The notes under the pieces are model-generated. The model searched no databases. It saw only the letters and a list, made by a program, of their open reading frames with translations, and was not told where the DNA came from. Of a stretch of 64,000 nt of DNA, positions 7,467 through 15,512 are shown one piece after another. Positions within the stretch are counted from its first letter, which is position 1; each line of letters begins with the position of its first letter. The stretch covers positions 1-64,000 of the forward strand of contig JAVBPU010000006.1 of assembly GCA_031549415.1 (NCBI GenBank). The letters run 5' to 3'. A program made the position numbers and the translations under genes. The DNA is from Limiplasma sp031549415. Lineage in GTDB: Bacteria; Bacillota; Clostridia; Christensenellales; Aristaeellaceae.

Positions 7467-8822
7467 ATGAAACAAGGCAAGAAGTTCAAGCTCCTCGACT
7501 GCGTGATGGCCGTGGTGTGCGTGGTGCTGACGGTGGAAGCCGCCGCACCCGCCGCCGCCATCGGCAACAGCCAGATTTTCTGGTGGCTCTTTCTGCTGCC
7601 CGCCTTTTGCTTGCCCTACAGCCTGATCTCCGCGGAGCTGGGCACCACCTATCCGGGGGAGGGCGGCATTTACGAGTGGGTGAAGCGCGCCTTTGGCAAA
7701 CGGTGGGGGGCGCGGGTTTCCTGGTACTATTGGATCAATTTTCCCCTGTGGGTGGCTTCGCTGTCCGTGCTGTGCACGGACAGCTTTCCTAACCTGTTTG
7801 GCGTGGAGCTATCCTCTGGCATGGCCCTGGCGGTGCGGCTGGTGTTCATTTGGGGCGTGGTGGGGTTAAGCCTGGTGGGCGTGGCGGAAAACAAGTGGCT
7901 CTTCAACATCTGCACGGGCATCAAGGTGCTGAACATGCTGCTGCTGGGCGTGGGCGGCATCGCCATGGCGGTGACCAAGGGCCTGGCCACGCCGCTGCAG
8001 GCAGGCAGCATTCTGCCCAGCATCAACCTGGGCAGTTTGGCGTTTCTTTCCGTCATCATTTACAATTTCATGGGCTTTGAAGTGGTGACCACGTTTGTGG
8101 AGCAAATGGACAAACCCAAGCGGCAGATTCCCGTGGCCATCATCTCCGGCGGCATCATCGTGGCGGCCATGTACCTTTTGGCCAGCCTGGGGGTGGGCGC
8201 TGCCATCCCCCAGGACAAGCTGACCAGCGCCTCCGGCGTGGCGGATACCATCCGCTATCTGCTGGGCAGCCCAGCCCAATGGGTGATGAGCCTGGTGGGC
8301 GTGCTGCTGCTGTTTACCCTGTTTGTGAACCAGCTGTCCTGGGCCTTTGGAGTGAATTTTGTGGCCCGCTCCTGCGCCAAGGACGGCGGCATGCCCAAGG
8401 TGTTCGCCCTGTCTGGCAAAAAGGGCGCCACGGTGGGCGCATCGCTGATGAACGGCCTGGTGGCATCCGTGCTGGTGCTGCTGGCGCCGCTAATTCAATC
8501 CCAGGAGCTGTTTTGGAGCTTCTTTGCGCTGAATTTGGTCACGTTTCTGCTCAGCTATGTGCTGTTTTTCCCCGCTTTTTGGAAGCTGCGCAAAATGGAC
8601 CCGGACATTCCCAGGCCCTACAAGGTGTTTGGCGGAAAACGGCTGACGGCGCTGATGACCTTTGTGCCCATGGCGCTGCTGGTCGCCGCTATTTTCTTTA
8701 CCATTGTACCCCTCAGCAGCGAGGAGGTTCCCGGCAAGCTGCTGCTGCTGGTGGGAACGGTCATTGCCGTACTTCTGGGGGAAGTCATGGCCCGCCGGGA
8801 AGCCGTGACCCGTAAGGAGTAG
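7467..8822 (+). CDS. Second APC-family amine/amino-acid permease
   Basis: 451 residues with about twelve helices. It is a clear paralogue of the permease at 4951: both share VEAAAP, AAIGNSQ, ISAELGTTY, WYYWINFPLW and GFEVVTTF at matching positions, and the protein probably arose by duplication. It follows aguA by 27 bp with an in-phase ribosome binding site (GAGGAGG) and is the last gene of the cluster. It may carry a different polyamine, precursor or product, for example arginine or putrescine; sequence alone does not decide. A complex palindromic repeat separates it from the convergent phoR gene. Confidence 0.82.
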   Translation: MKQGKKFKLLDCVMAVVCVVLTVEAAAPAAAIGNSQIFWWLFLLPAFCLPYSLISAELGTTYPGEGGIYEWVKRAFGKRWGARVSWYYWINFPLWVASLSVLCTDSFPNLFGVELSSGMALAVRLVFIWGVVGLSLVGVAENKWLFNICTGIKVLNMLLLGVGGIAMAVTKGLATPLQAGSILPSINLGSLAFLSVIIYNFMGFEVVTTFVEQMDKPKRQIPVAIISGGIIVAAMYLLASLGVGAAIPQDKLTSASGVADTIRYLLGSPAQWVMSLVGVLLLFTLFVNQLSWAFGVNFVARSCAKDGGMPKVFALSGKKGATVGASLMNGLVASVLVLLAPLIQSQELFWSFFALNLVTFLLSYVLFFPAFWKLRKMDPDIPRPYKVFGGKRLTALMTFVPMALLVAAIFFTIVPLSSEEVPGKLLLLVGTVIAVLLGEVMARREAVTRKE

Positions 8823-8833
8823 TGGTACACCAG

Positions 8834-8942
8834 CCAGGGGTTTCACCCCTGGACCCCACCAGGGGCTTCACCCCTGGACCCATTTTTGGAATGCCCATGA
8901 AATGGGCATTCCAATGGAGGGATTCTTAAGGGCGTAGCCCTT
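8834..8942. repeat. Modular palindromic intergenic repeat, copy A
   Basis: Two direct copies of a 23-bp hairpin unit CCAGGGG-YTTCA-CCCCTGG (8834-8856 and 8859-8881) are followed by the perfect palindrome GGAATGCCCAT-GAA-ATGGGCATTCC (8888-8912) and AAGGGC-GTA-GCCCTT (8928-8942). The last hairpin reaches the stop codon of phoR. Related modules recur near 23430, 46545 and 52018. It may also act as a bidirectional terminator between convergent genes. Confidence 0.75.
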
Positions 8943-10635
8943 ATAAGCCGCCGGAGGCCGTCCTTCCCCCCTCCGTGTTGTACCTTTCCATCGGAAACGC
9001 CAAACGGATCTCCGTTCCCAAGCCCTCCTGGCTTTTTACCTGCACCGTGCCCCCATGCAGCAGCGTGATGTGCTTCACAATGGCCAGGCCCAGCCCCGTG
9101 CCGCCGTTTTTTTTAGAACGGGATTTGTCCGCCCGGTAGAAGCGCTCAAAAATGTGCTCCTGGTGCTCCGTTGGAATGCCCACCCCGGTGTCCGCAACGG
9201 TGATGAGCCCCTGGCCGCCTTCCCGCGCCAGGGAGACCGTCACCCGGCCGCCGGGTTTGTTGTATTTGATGCCGTTATCCACCAGGTTATAAACCATTTC
9301 ATACAGCATGACCCGGTTGAAGGACAGGGGCAGGGGGTCGCCTTCCGCCGCCAGGGATATGCCTTTTTCCTGGGCCTCCAGGGCCAGGGACGCCAGCACC
9401 TCCTGGGCCACAGCCAAGGCTTCCACCGGCTCCCTTTCCGGCGGAGCCAGGGCTTCGTCCATTTCGGACAGCTTCATGATGTCCTCCACCAGGGCATAGA
9501 GCCGCTTGGCTTCGTCCTCAATCTTGCCGCCAAAGCGGGCGGTATCCTCGGGCGCGCAGATTCCGTTGCGAAGCATCTCCGCATAGCCCCGGATGCTGGT
9601 CAGCGGGGTTTTCAGCTCGTGGGACACATTGGCGGAAAATTCCACCCGGGCCTTTTCCGCCTGGGATTGTTCCGTGATGTCCATCAGCAGCAGCATGGCG
9701 CCGCCGCTGGGCGCGGGACTGCACAGCACCCGCAAAGTGCGGGTTCCCAGGGCAAACACCCTTTCCCGCCGTTCCCCGGCCAGGGCGCCCCGGGCATGGC
9801 GCAGAAGGTCCAGATCTCGCAGCAATTCCAGGATATTTTTCCCTTCGCCAGGGCCCTTGGCCTGCAGGAGATGAAGGCCGCTGGGATTGGCCATCAGCAC
9901 CCGCCCCTGGGGGTCCAGCAGCAGGAATCCCTCTTGCATGGAGGCCACGATGGAACGGATGGTATCGCTGTGCCTGGCCAGGGTATCGTCCTGGGCGTGG
10001 ATGTGCTGTTGTTGCTTTGCAATGGTGCGCAAAAAGGGTGAAAGCTCGTCATAGAGGGCGTCGCTTCCATCGGGGTTATACTGCTGTAAGGGCCTCAGGA
10101 TGCTGCGAGTGAGCCGGGTGGCCGCCAGATTGTCCAGCAAAAACACCAAAAGCAGCATCAGCCCCATCAGTGGCAGCATCCCCCATAAAACACCCTGGAT
10201 GCTGGCAATGGGTTTCGCCAGGCGCAGTACCTCGCCGCTGGGCAGACGCAGGGCATAATAGTACATCAGCGAGCCCAAAGTGCTGGAAAAGCGGGTGCTC
10301 TCGCCAATGCCCAGGGCCACTGCCTCCTGGAACTCCTCCCGGCTGGCATGGCTTACCAGGGCGGCGGATTCGGAGGCGTTGTCGTGCAGCACTGCGCCTT
10401 CTTTGGACAGCAACGTCATGCGCACATCCACCAGCGGGTCGTCCATCTGGGCAATGCGCAGCAGGTTTTCTCCCTGCCCATCCGCCACGGATTGCAGCAG
10501 AGCTGCTTTTTCCTGCACGTCATGGGTGATGGTCCGGGCGGTGGTGTCGTAAAACAGCAGAGCCAGCAGTGCGCCAAACAGAAGCAGGCTCACCAAGGTC
10601 AGCCCCGCCATGGAGCGGTAGATGCGTTTCTTCAT
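8941..10635 (-). CDS. phoR: Phosphate-regulon sensor histidine kinase
   Basis: 564 residues. Membrane segments at about 11-29 and 149-167 flank an extracytoplasmic sensor region. They are followed by a HAMP-like linker, a PAS domain (about 225-320, FLLLDPQGRVLMANPSG), the HisKA dimerisation domain with the phospho-acceptor His339 in SHELKTP, and a HATPase_c domain with N box (VYNLVDNGIKYN), DTGVGIP, FERFYR and GTGLGLAIVKH. It is the partner of the response regulator immediately upstream, which it overlaps by 4 bp, and closes the pst-phoU-pho operon. It most likely reads Pi sufficiency through PstSCAB and PhoU. The paralogue WalK is the main alternative, but the context strongly favours PhoR. 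Confidence 0.93.
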   Translation of the reverse strand: MKKRIYRSMAGLTLVSLLLFGALLALLFYDTTARTITHDVQEKAALLQSVADGQGENLLRIAQMDDPLVDVRMTLLSKEGAVLHDNASESAALVSHASREEFQEAVALGIGESTRFSSTLGSLMYYYALRLPSGEVLRLAKPIASIQGVLWGMLPLMGLMLLLVFLLDNLAATRLTRSILRPLQQYNPDGSDALYDELSPFLRTIAKQQQHIHAQDDTLARHSDTIRSIVASMQEGFLLLDPQGRVLMANPSGLHLLQAKGPGEGKNILELLRDLDLLRHARGALAGERRERVFALGTRTLRVLCSPAPSGGAMLLLMDITEQSQAEKARVEFSANVSHELKTPLTSIRGYAEMLRNGICAPEDTARFGGKIEDEAKRLYALVEDIMKLSEMDEALAPPEREPVEALAVAQEVLASLALEAQEKGISLAAEGDPLPLSFNRVMLYEMVYNLVDNGIKYNKPGGRVTVSLAREGGQGLITVADTGVGIPTEHQEHIFERFYRADKSRSKKNGGTGLGLAIVKHITLLHGGTVQVKSQEGLGTEIRLAFPMERYNTEGGRTASGGL

Positions 10636-11306
10636 GCGGAGTCTCCTAGCTTATAGCCCACACTGCGCAGGGTCTTGATGAGATGGCCTTCGCTGCCCAG
10701 CTTTTGCCGCAGAGCCATGATGTGCATGTCCACCGTGCGGCTCTCCCCTTCGTAGTCGTATCCCCACACATGGCGGAGGATTTGCTCCCGGGTTAGCACC
10801 AGGCCCTGGTTCTGGAAAAGGTAGGCCAGCAGTTCAAACTCCTTAAAGGTCAGCTGCACCGCTTCGCCCCGCACCAGCACGGCGCGCCGGGGCAAGTCCA
10901 GCATGAGGCCGCCCAAGGTGAAATGGTCCGCTTTGGGCTGTACCCGCCGGAGCAGGGCCTTTACCCGGGCGGTGAGTTCCAATACGGAAAAGGGCTTGGT
11001 GATGTAGTCGTCCGCGCCCAGGTCCAACCCCTTCACCCGATCCATCTCGGAGCCTTTGGCGGTCAGTAAAATGACGGGTACACTGGCAAAGCGCGGGTCC
11101 CGTTTCAGCGCGCCCAGCAAGCTGAAACCGTCCTGGCCGGGCAGCATGATGTCCAGCAGCACCAGCTCCGGCAGCTCCTGGGCCATGGCGACCAGAAAGG
11201 AGGCCCCTTCTTCAAAGGCTTTTACCAAAAAGCCGCTGCCGGTTAAGGCATAGCGCACCAGCTCCCGGATGTTCTCGTCATCCTCCACCAAAAACAACGT
11301 CTGCAA
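10632..11306 (-). CDS. phoB: Phosphate-regulon response regulator (OmpR/PhoB type)
   Basis: 224 residues. The receiver domain has acidic pocket EDD at 8-10, phospho-acceptor Asp52 in LLDIMLPGQDG, and the conserved Lys104 in YITKPFS. The C-terminal winged-helix DNA-binding domain (about 130-224) has LTFKEFELLAYL, REQILRHVWGYDYEGESRTVDMHI and the terminal TLRSVGYKL. Firmicute homologues are often named PhoP. It overlaps phoR by 4 bp and follows phoU by 12 bp. Its binding sites in front of pstS could not be defined with confidence. Confidence 0.94.
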   Translation of the reverse strand: MQTLFLVEDDENIRELVRYALTGSGFLVKAFEEGASFLVAMAQELPELVLLDIMLPGQDGFSLLGALKRDPRFASVPVILLTAKGSEMDRVKGLDLGADDYITKPFSVLELTARVKALLRRVQPKADHFTLGGLMLDLPRRAVLVRGEAVQLTFKEFELLAYLFQNQGLVLTREQILRHVWGYDYEGESRTVDMHIMALRQKLGSEGHLIKTLRSVGYKLGDSA

Positions 11307-11318
11307 CGCTGGCCCTCC

Positions 11319-11969
11319 TTACGCTTTTTCCACATGCTTGCCGGTGATGGAAAAAACAGCCCACTCGGCAATGTTGGTGGCATGGTCGCCAATGCGCTCA
11401 AAGTATTTGGCCACCATGATCAGGTCCATGGCCTGCTCGCCGTTGCGCTCGTCCTGGTGGATGAGGGCGATCAAGTCCCGCTTGATGCACAAAAACAGAT
11501 CATCCACCACGTCATCGTAGGCGATGACGGCCCGGGCCAACTCCACATCCTTTTGCACATAGGCGTCAATGCTCTCCGTCACCATTTTCAGCGTAGCCTT
11601 AGCCATTTGCGGGATGTGCTCCAGCTTCTTGATGTACTCGTCCTGGGACAGATACACGGTCAGCTCTGAAATGTCGGCGGCCTGGTCGCCGATGCGCTCC
11701 AGGTCCGTGATCATTTTCAGGGCGGAGGAGATCAGCCGCAGATCCTTGGCCACGGGCTGCTGGTGCAGCAGCAGCTTTAGGCAGAGGTTTTCAATTTCCT
11801 TTTCCTTGGCGTCCACCAGGGCGTCCCCCTGGATGATTTTCTGGGCAGCCTGAGGATTCTGGCGCACCAGGGCGTCGGTGGCCTTGGTGATGGCGTCCTG
11901 GACCAGGGCCGCCATTTCAAGCAAGCTGGTGTTTAAAAGCTGCAACTGGTCCTCAAATTGACTGCGCAT
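11319..11969 (-). CDS. phoU: Phosphate signalling complex protein PhoU
   Basis: 216 residues, the family length. It is made of two repeated three-helix PhoU domains, with the metal-cluster motif versions ERIGDQAADISE in the first half and ERIGDHATNIAEW in the second. PhoU links the Pi transporter to PhoR and represses uptake when Pi is plentiful. Its ATG shares one base with the pstB stop (TAATG), so the two are translationally coupled. Confidence 0.96.
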   Translation of the reverse strand: MRSQFEDQLQLLNTSLLEMAALVQDAITKATDALVRQNPQAAQKIIQGDALVDAKEKEIENLCLKLLLHQQPVAKDLRLISSALKMITDLERIGDQAADISELTVYLSQDEYIKKLEHIPQMAKATLKMVTESIDAYVQKDVELARAVIAYDDVVDDLFLCIKRDLIALIHQDERNGEQAMDLIMVAKYFERIGDHATNIAEWAVFSITGKHVEKA

Positions 11970-12718
11970 TATCCAAACCTCCCGGTGATGTAGTCCTCGG
12001 TGCGTGGGTCGCTGGGGATGGAAAAGAGGGTATCCGTGGGGGCGTATTCCACCATTTCGCCCAGCAGGAAGAAGGCGGTTTTGTCGCTGATGCGGGTGGC
12101 CTGCTGCATGTTATGGGTTACGATGATGATACTATACTTTTCTTTCAGCGTTAGCAAGAGTTCTTCGATCCGGCCGGTGGCGATGGGGTCCAGGGCGCTG
12201 GTGGGTTCATCCATCAGCAACGCTTCCGGCTCCACCGCCAAGGCCCGGGCGATGCAAAGCCGCTGTTGCTGCCCGCCGGATAGCCCCAGGGCGGATTTTT
12301 TCAGCCGGTCCTTCACCTCATCCCAGAGGGCCGCGTCCCGCAGGGACTTTTCCACGATGTCGTCCAGCTGGGAACGCCTGGTGATGCCATGGGTTTTGGG
12401 GCCAAAGGCGATGTTTTCATAGAGGCTCATGGGAAAGGGGTTGGGTTTTTGGAACACCATGCCCACCCGTTTGCGCAGCTCCATCACATTCATGCCGGCA
12501 TAGATGTCCTGGCCAAAGAGCCGCACCTGGCCCTGGATGCGGCAGCCCTCCACCAGGTCGTTCATCCGGTTCAGGGTTTTCAGCAGGGTGCTTTTGCCGC
12601 ACCCGGAAGGGCCGATAAAGGCGGTGATTTCGCCCGCTTCCAAAGCCAGGTTGATCTCCTTTAACGCCTGGAAGGAGCCATAGTACAAATTCAGACTTTC
12701 AATGGAAAATACTTGCAT
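11969..12718 (-). CDS. pstB: Phosphate ABC transporter ATP-binding protein
   Basis: 249 residues. Walker A GPSGCGKST, Q loop VFQKPNPFPMS, ABC signature LSGGQQQR, Walker B ALLMDEPTSALDP and the H-loop VTHNMQQA are all present. The FQKPNPFPMS and RISDKTAFFLLGEMVEY segments are diagnostic for PstB. It energises Pi import by the PstA-PstC channel at the cytoplasmic membrane. It starts one base upstream of the pstA stop on the minus strand, with no spacer. Confidence 0.97.
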   Translation of the reverse strand: MQVFSIESLNLYYGSFQALKEINLALEAGEITAFIGPSGCGKSTLLKTLNRMNDLVEGCRIQGQVRLFGQDIYAGMNVMELRKRVGMVFQKPNPFPMSLYENIAFGPKTHGITRRSQLDDIVEKSLRDAALWDEVKDRLKKSALGLSGGQQQRLCIARALAVEPEALLMDEPTSALDPIATGRIEELLLTLKEKYSIIIVTHNMQQATRISDKTAFFLLGEMVEYAPTDTLFSIPSDPRTEDYITGRFG

Positions 12719-12719
12719 G

Positions 12720-13541
12720 TCATTCCCTGCCTATTCTTTTTGCGATGCGGGCGGAAAGGGCGTTGATGCCAAAGACCAGCAGCAACAGCACCACCGCCGT
12801 GGCGTAGGCTTCGTTGGTATGCTGCCCCTCGCTGGAAAGGGCGTACATGTGCACGGACAGCGTGCGGGCGGATTGCATGGGGGAGAGGGGGGCTTGGGCC
12901 ACAGTGCCTGCTGTATAGATCAGGGCGGCGGTTTCGCCCACGATGCGGCCAATGCCCAGGATGACCCCGGCCAAAATGCCCGGCACCGCCGAAGGCAACA
13001 CCACCCGGGTGACGGTGCGAAGCCGCCCTGCCCCCAGGCCCAAGGCCCCTTCCCGGTAGAGGTCCGGCACGGCAGTGAGCGCCTCCTCGCTGCTGCGAAT
13101 GATCAGGGGCAAAATCATCAGGGCCAGGGTGCAGGCACCCGCCAGCACCGAGAATCCCCAGCCCAGCTGGGTTACGAAAAACAAGAGGCCGAAAAGGCCG
13201 TACAGGATGGAAGGGATGCCAGAGAGGGTTTCGGTGGTCATGCGGATCACCGCCACCATGCGGTTGCCCCGCTTGGCATATTCCGTCAGGTATACTGCCG
13301 CGCCAATGCCCAGCGGCACGGCCAGCAGCAGCGCCAACACGGTGATGTACAGGGTACCCAGCAGCGCGGGCAGCAAGGATACATTGTCGCTGTTGTACTG
13401 GAGGGCAAACAAGGAGGGCTTCACATGGGGGACGCCCTTGGCCAGGATGTATCCCACCAGGAACAACAGCGTGAGCCCGGTAAGGGCGGCGGCCAGGTAG
13501 GTGCAGACTTTGAGCAGCAGGTCGCTTCGTTTACGCCGCAT
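12720..13541 (-). CDS. pstA: Phosphate ABC transporter permease PstA
   Basis: 273 residues with about six helices. The MetI-like permease domain includes TYLAAALTG, the segment GIPSILYGLFGLLFF and the ABC-contacting EAA loop EALTAVPDLYREGALGLGAGRLRTV. It forms the Pi channel with PstC. The start ATG at 13541 lies directly after the pstC stop, and the gene is followed without a gap by pstB. Confidence 0.96.
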   Translation of the reverse strand: MRRKRSDLLLKVCTYLAAALTGLTLLFLVGYILAKGVPHVKPSLFALQYNSDNVSLLPALLGTLYITVLALLLAVPLGIGAAVYLTEYAKRGNRMVAVIRMTTETLSGIPSILYGLFGLLFFVTQLGWGFSVLAGACTLALMILPLIIRSSEEALTAVPDLYREGALGLGAGRLRTVTRVVLPSAVPGILAGVILGIGRIVGETAALIYTAGTVAQAPLSPMQSARTLSVHMYALSSEGQHTNEAYATAVVLLLLVFGINALSARIAKRIGRE

Positions 13542-13542
13542 G

Positions 13543-14403
13543 TCACAGCACCTTCTTTTTCAGCAGGCCCAAGGATCGGTTGATCAGCAGGATGAACACA
13601 AACAGCACCACGCCGGTGGCAATGAGAGCCTCCCGGTGCAAATCCGCCGCGTAGCCCATTTCCAGCACGATATTGGCGGTGAGGGTGCGGATGCCTTTCA
13701 GCAGTCCCTTGGGCATGCGGGCCTGGTTGCCCGCCACCATCACCACGGCCATGGTTTCGCCCATGGCCCGGCCCAGGCCCAGCACCACGCCCGCCAGCAG
13801 GCCGGATTTGGCGGCGGGGAACACCGCGCCGTACACGCTGCGGGTGTGGCTGGCCCCCAGGGCCAACGCGCCTTCATAGTAGGCGGCGGGAACCGCCCGA
13901 AGGGCGCTTTCTGAAAGGGAGATGATGGTGGGCAAGATCATCATACCCAGCAGCAGGGAGGCGGCCAGAATGCTGGAACCGGGGCCGCCCCAGGTTTCGC
14001 GGAGGAAGGGCACCAGCACCGTGAGGCCAAAGAAGCCGTACAGAACGGAAGGGATGCCCGCCAGCAGGTCCATGCCGGGCTTGAGGAAGCGGTACAGCCC
14101 CCTTTGGCAGTACCGGGCCATGAATACCGCCGTCAGCAAGCCGATGGGCACGCCCACCACCAAGGCCCCGGCGGTGACGTACAGGCTGCCCAGCACCATG
14201 GGCCAAATGCCAAAGACCGGCGGCACATCCGAAGGGGACCACTCCCGGCCCAGCAGAAAATGGCCCAGGCCAATTTTGGCAAAGGCAGGCAAGCCCCCCG
14301 CAAACAGGAACAGGCAAATGAGCACCACCGCTGCCACGCTGGCCAGCGCCGCCAGGAGAAAGCCCAGATGGGCCAGGGTTTCTTTTGCCCTTTGTTTTGC
14401 CAT
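13543..14403 (-). CDS. pstC: Phosphate ABC transporter permease PstC
   Basis: 286 residues. The start ATG at 14403 follows GGAAAGGAGGG at good spacing; a longer frame to 14466 would run into the pstS end and lacks a ribosome binding site. About six helices, the GIPSVLYGFFGLTVLVP segment and the EAA loop SESALRAVPAAYYEGALALG mark a MetI-like permease of the PstC class. It pairs with PstA in the membrane channel. The gene follows pstS after a 41-bp gap. Confidence 0.95.
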   Translation of the reverse strand: MAKQRAKETLAHLGFLLAALASVAAVVLICLFLFAGGLPAFAKIGLGHFLLGREWSPSDVPPVFGIWPMVLGSLYVTAGALVVGVPIGLLTAVFMARYCQRGLYRFLKPGMDLLAGIPSVLYGFFGLTVLVPFLRETWGGPGSSILAASLLLGMMILPTIISLSESALRAVPAAYYEGALALGASHTRSVYGAVFPAAKSGLLAGVVLGLGRAMGETMAVVMVAGNQARMPKGLLKGIRTLTANIVLEMGYAADLHREALIATGVVLFVFILLINRSLGLLKKKVL

Positions 14404-14444
14404 GTGGGGTCCCTCCTTTCCATTGCCAAATGGGTGGATGCGTG

Positions 14445-15347
14445 TCATTCCTGCAAGCCTTCCCACTCGGTGATATCGCCGGTAAAGATGTCGCGAACTT
14501 GCTGGCTGGTGAGCGCGGCGAAGGGGTTTTGTTGACTGACGATCACCGCAATGCCGTCCAGGGCAATCTGTGTCCCGGTGAGGGATTCCTTTTCGCTATC
14601 CTTCAGCGCCCGGCTGGCCATGCCGATGTCACAAGCGCCGCTGAGGGTGGCGGCCAGGCCCGCGGTGGAGTCGCTCATTTGGATTTCGATGGTGGCGGCT
14701 TGGTTCAGGCTCAGATAAGCTTCCTTGAGTTTTTCCATGATGGGCGTTACCGAGGAGGAGCCCGCCACCACCACTTTTCCGGCGGGACGGCTCCCCGCAA
14801 AAGCAGGGGCGTTTTCATCCACGGCGATATAGCTGCCCGCCACCACGCCTTGCCCCTCCTTGGAGAGGATGAAGGAAATGAAGTCCTGGGCTACCGGGGA
14901 AATTTCGGCCTTGGTGGCGATGAGGAAGGGCCGTGCCACGGGGTAGCTGCCATTTTTCACGTTTTCCGCGGTAGCGTCAACGCCGTCAATGGCCAGGGGC
15001 CACACGGTTTCCTGCAAAGACCCCATGGACACATACCCGATGGCGTAGGCGTCCCCGGCCACGCTGGCCAGCATCACGTCCGTTTTGCTGGTGATTTGGG
15101 CTTCCTCGGTGGTCCTGTCCTTCTTGCTGCCGTCCTCGCCTTTCACTTCGATATTGAAAAGCTCGATAAACGCGCCCCGGGTGCCGGAGCCTTCCTCCCG
15201 GGAAATGACGTTGATGGGGCGGTCCGGCTTGAACTCCGCCAGGCTGGCCACGGGCCATACAGCAGTGAGGAGTGCTAGCGAAAGGGCCAGGATTCGGGCT
15301 TTTTGTCTTCCGGGGTGGTTCCTCTTCTTGTTCAAAGGCTGGTTCAT
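14445..15347 (-). CDS. pstS: Phosphate-binding protein PstS, circularly permuted form
   Basis: 300 residues with an N-terminal membrane/signal segment (about 18-37, ending near ASLA) and no lipobox. The two halves of the usual PstS fold appear in reversed order. The normally C-terminal half comes first: NVISREEGSGTRGAF at 47-60, AIGYVSMGS at 102-110, VARPFLIATK at 137-146, DFISFILSKEGQ at 155-166. The normally N-terminal half follows: VVVAGSSSVTPIMEKL at 192-207, CDIGMASRALKDSE at 239-252, ALDGIAVIVS at 262-271, IFTGDITEW at 287-295. Start: ATG 15347 is preceded by GAAGGAAG; an ATG at 15365 has no ribosome binding site. It is the first gene of the pst operon, giving the extracellular Pi receptor for PstABC. 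Confidence 0.9.
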   Translation of the reverse strand: MNQPLNKKRNHPGRQKARILALSLALLTAVWPVASLAEFKPDRPINVISREEGSGTRGAFIELFNIEVKGEDGSKKDRTTEEAQITSKTDVMLASVAGDAYAIGYVSMGSLQETVWPLAIDGVDATAENVKNGSYPVARPFLIATKAEISPVAQDFISFILSKEGQGVVAGSYIAVDENAPAFAGSRPAGKVVVAGSSSVTPIMEKLKEAYLSLNQAATIEIQMSDSTAGLAATLSGACDIGMASRALKDSEKESLTGTQIALDGIAVIVSQQNPFAALTSQQVRDIFTGDITEWEGLQE

Positions 15348-15414
15348 CGTTCTTCCTTCTTTCATTTCTTCTTATTTTTTACGGGCTCAGTGTACCGGAA
15401 ATTTGTAGGCTACA

Positions 15415-15443
15415 TATACAGGCTTTTGTAAAGATTGTGTCAA
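15415..15443 (-). promoter_or_regulatory. Promoter of the pst-pho operon
   Basis: On the minus strand TTGACA (complement of 15438-15443), a 17-bp spacer and TGTATA (complement of 15415-15420) lie about 68 bp upstream of the pstS start. The spacer and downstream flank contain TTTACAAA and CTACAAA, which could be half-sites for the response regulator; this is a guess. Confidence 0.55.
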
Positions 15444-15449
15444 GGGATG

Positions 15450-15478
15450 TTGACTTTGGCAGCCCGGTCCTTTACCAT
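15450..15478 (+). promoter_or_regulatory. Putative promoter of the SMP-30 lactonase gene
   Basis: TTGACT (15450-15455), 17 bp, TACCAT (15473-15478) on the plus strand, 34 bp before the start codon and back to back with the pst promoter. Confidence 0.45.
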
Positions 15479-15512
15479 AAAGTGGACAGCAAACAAAGGA
15501 AGAAGGGTCGAT

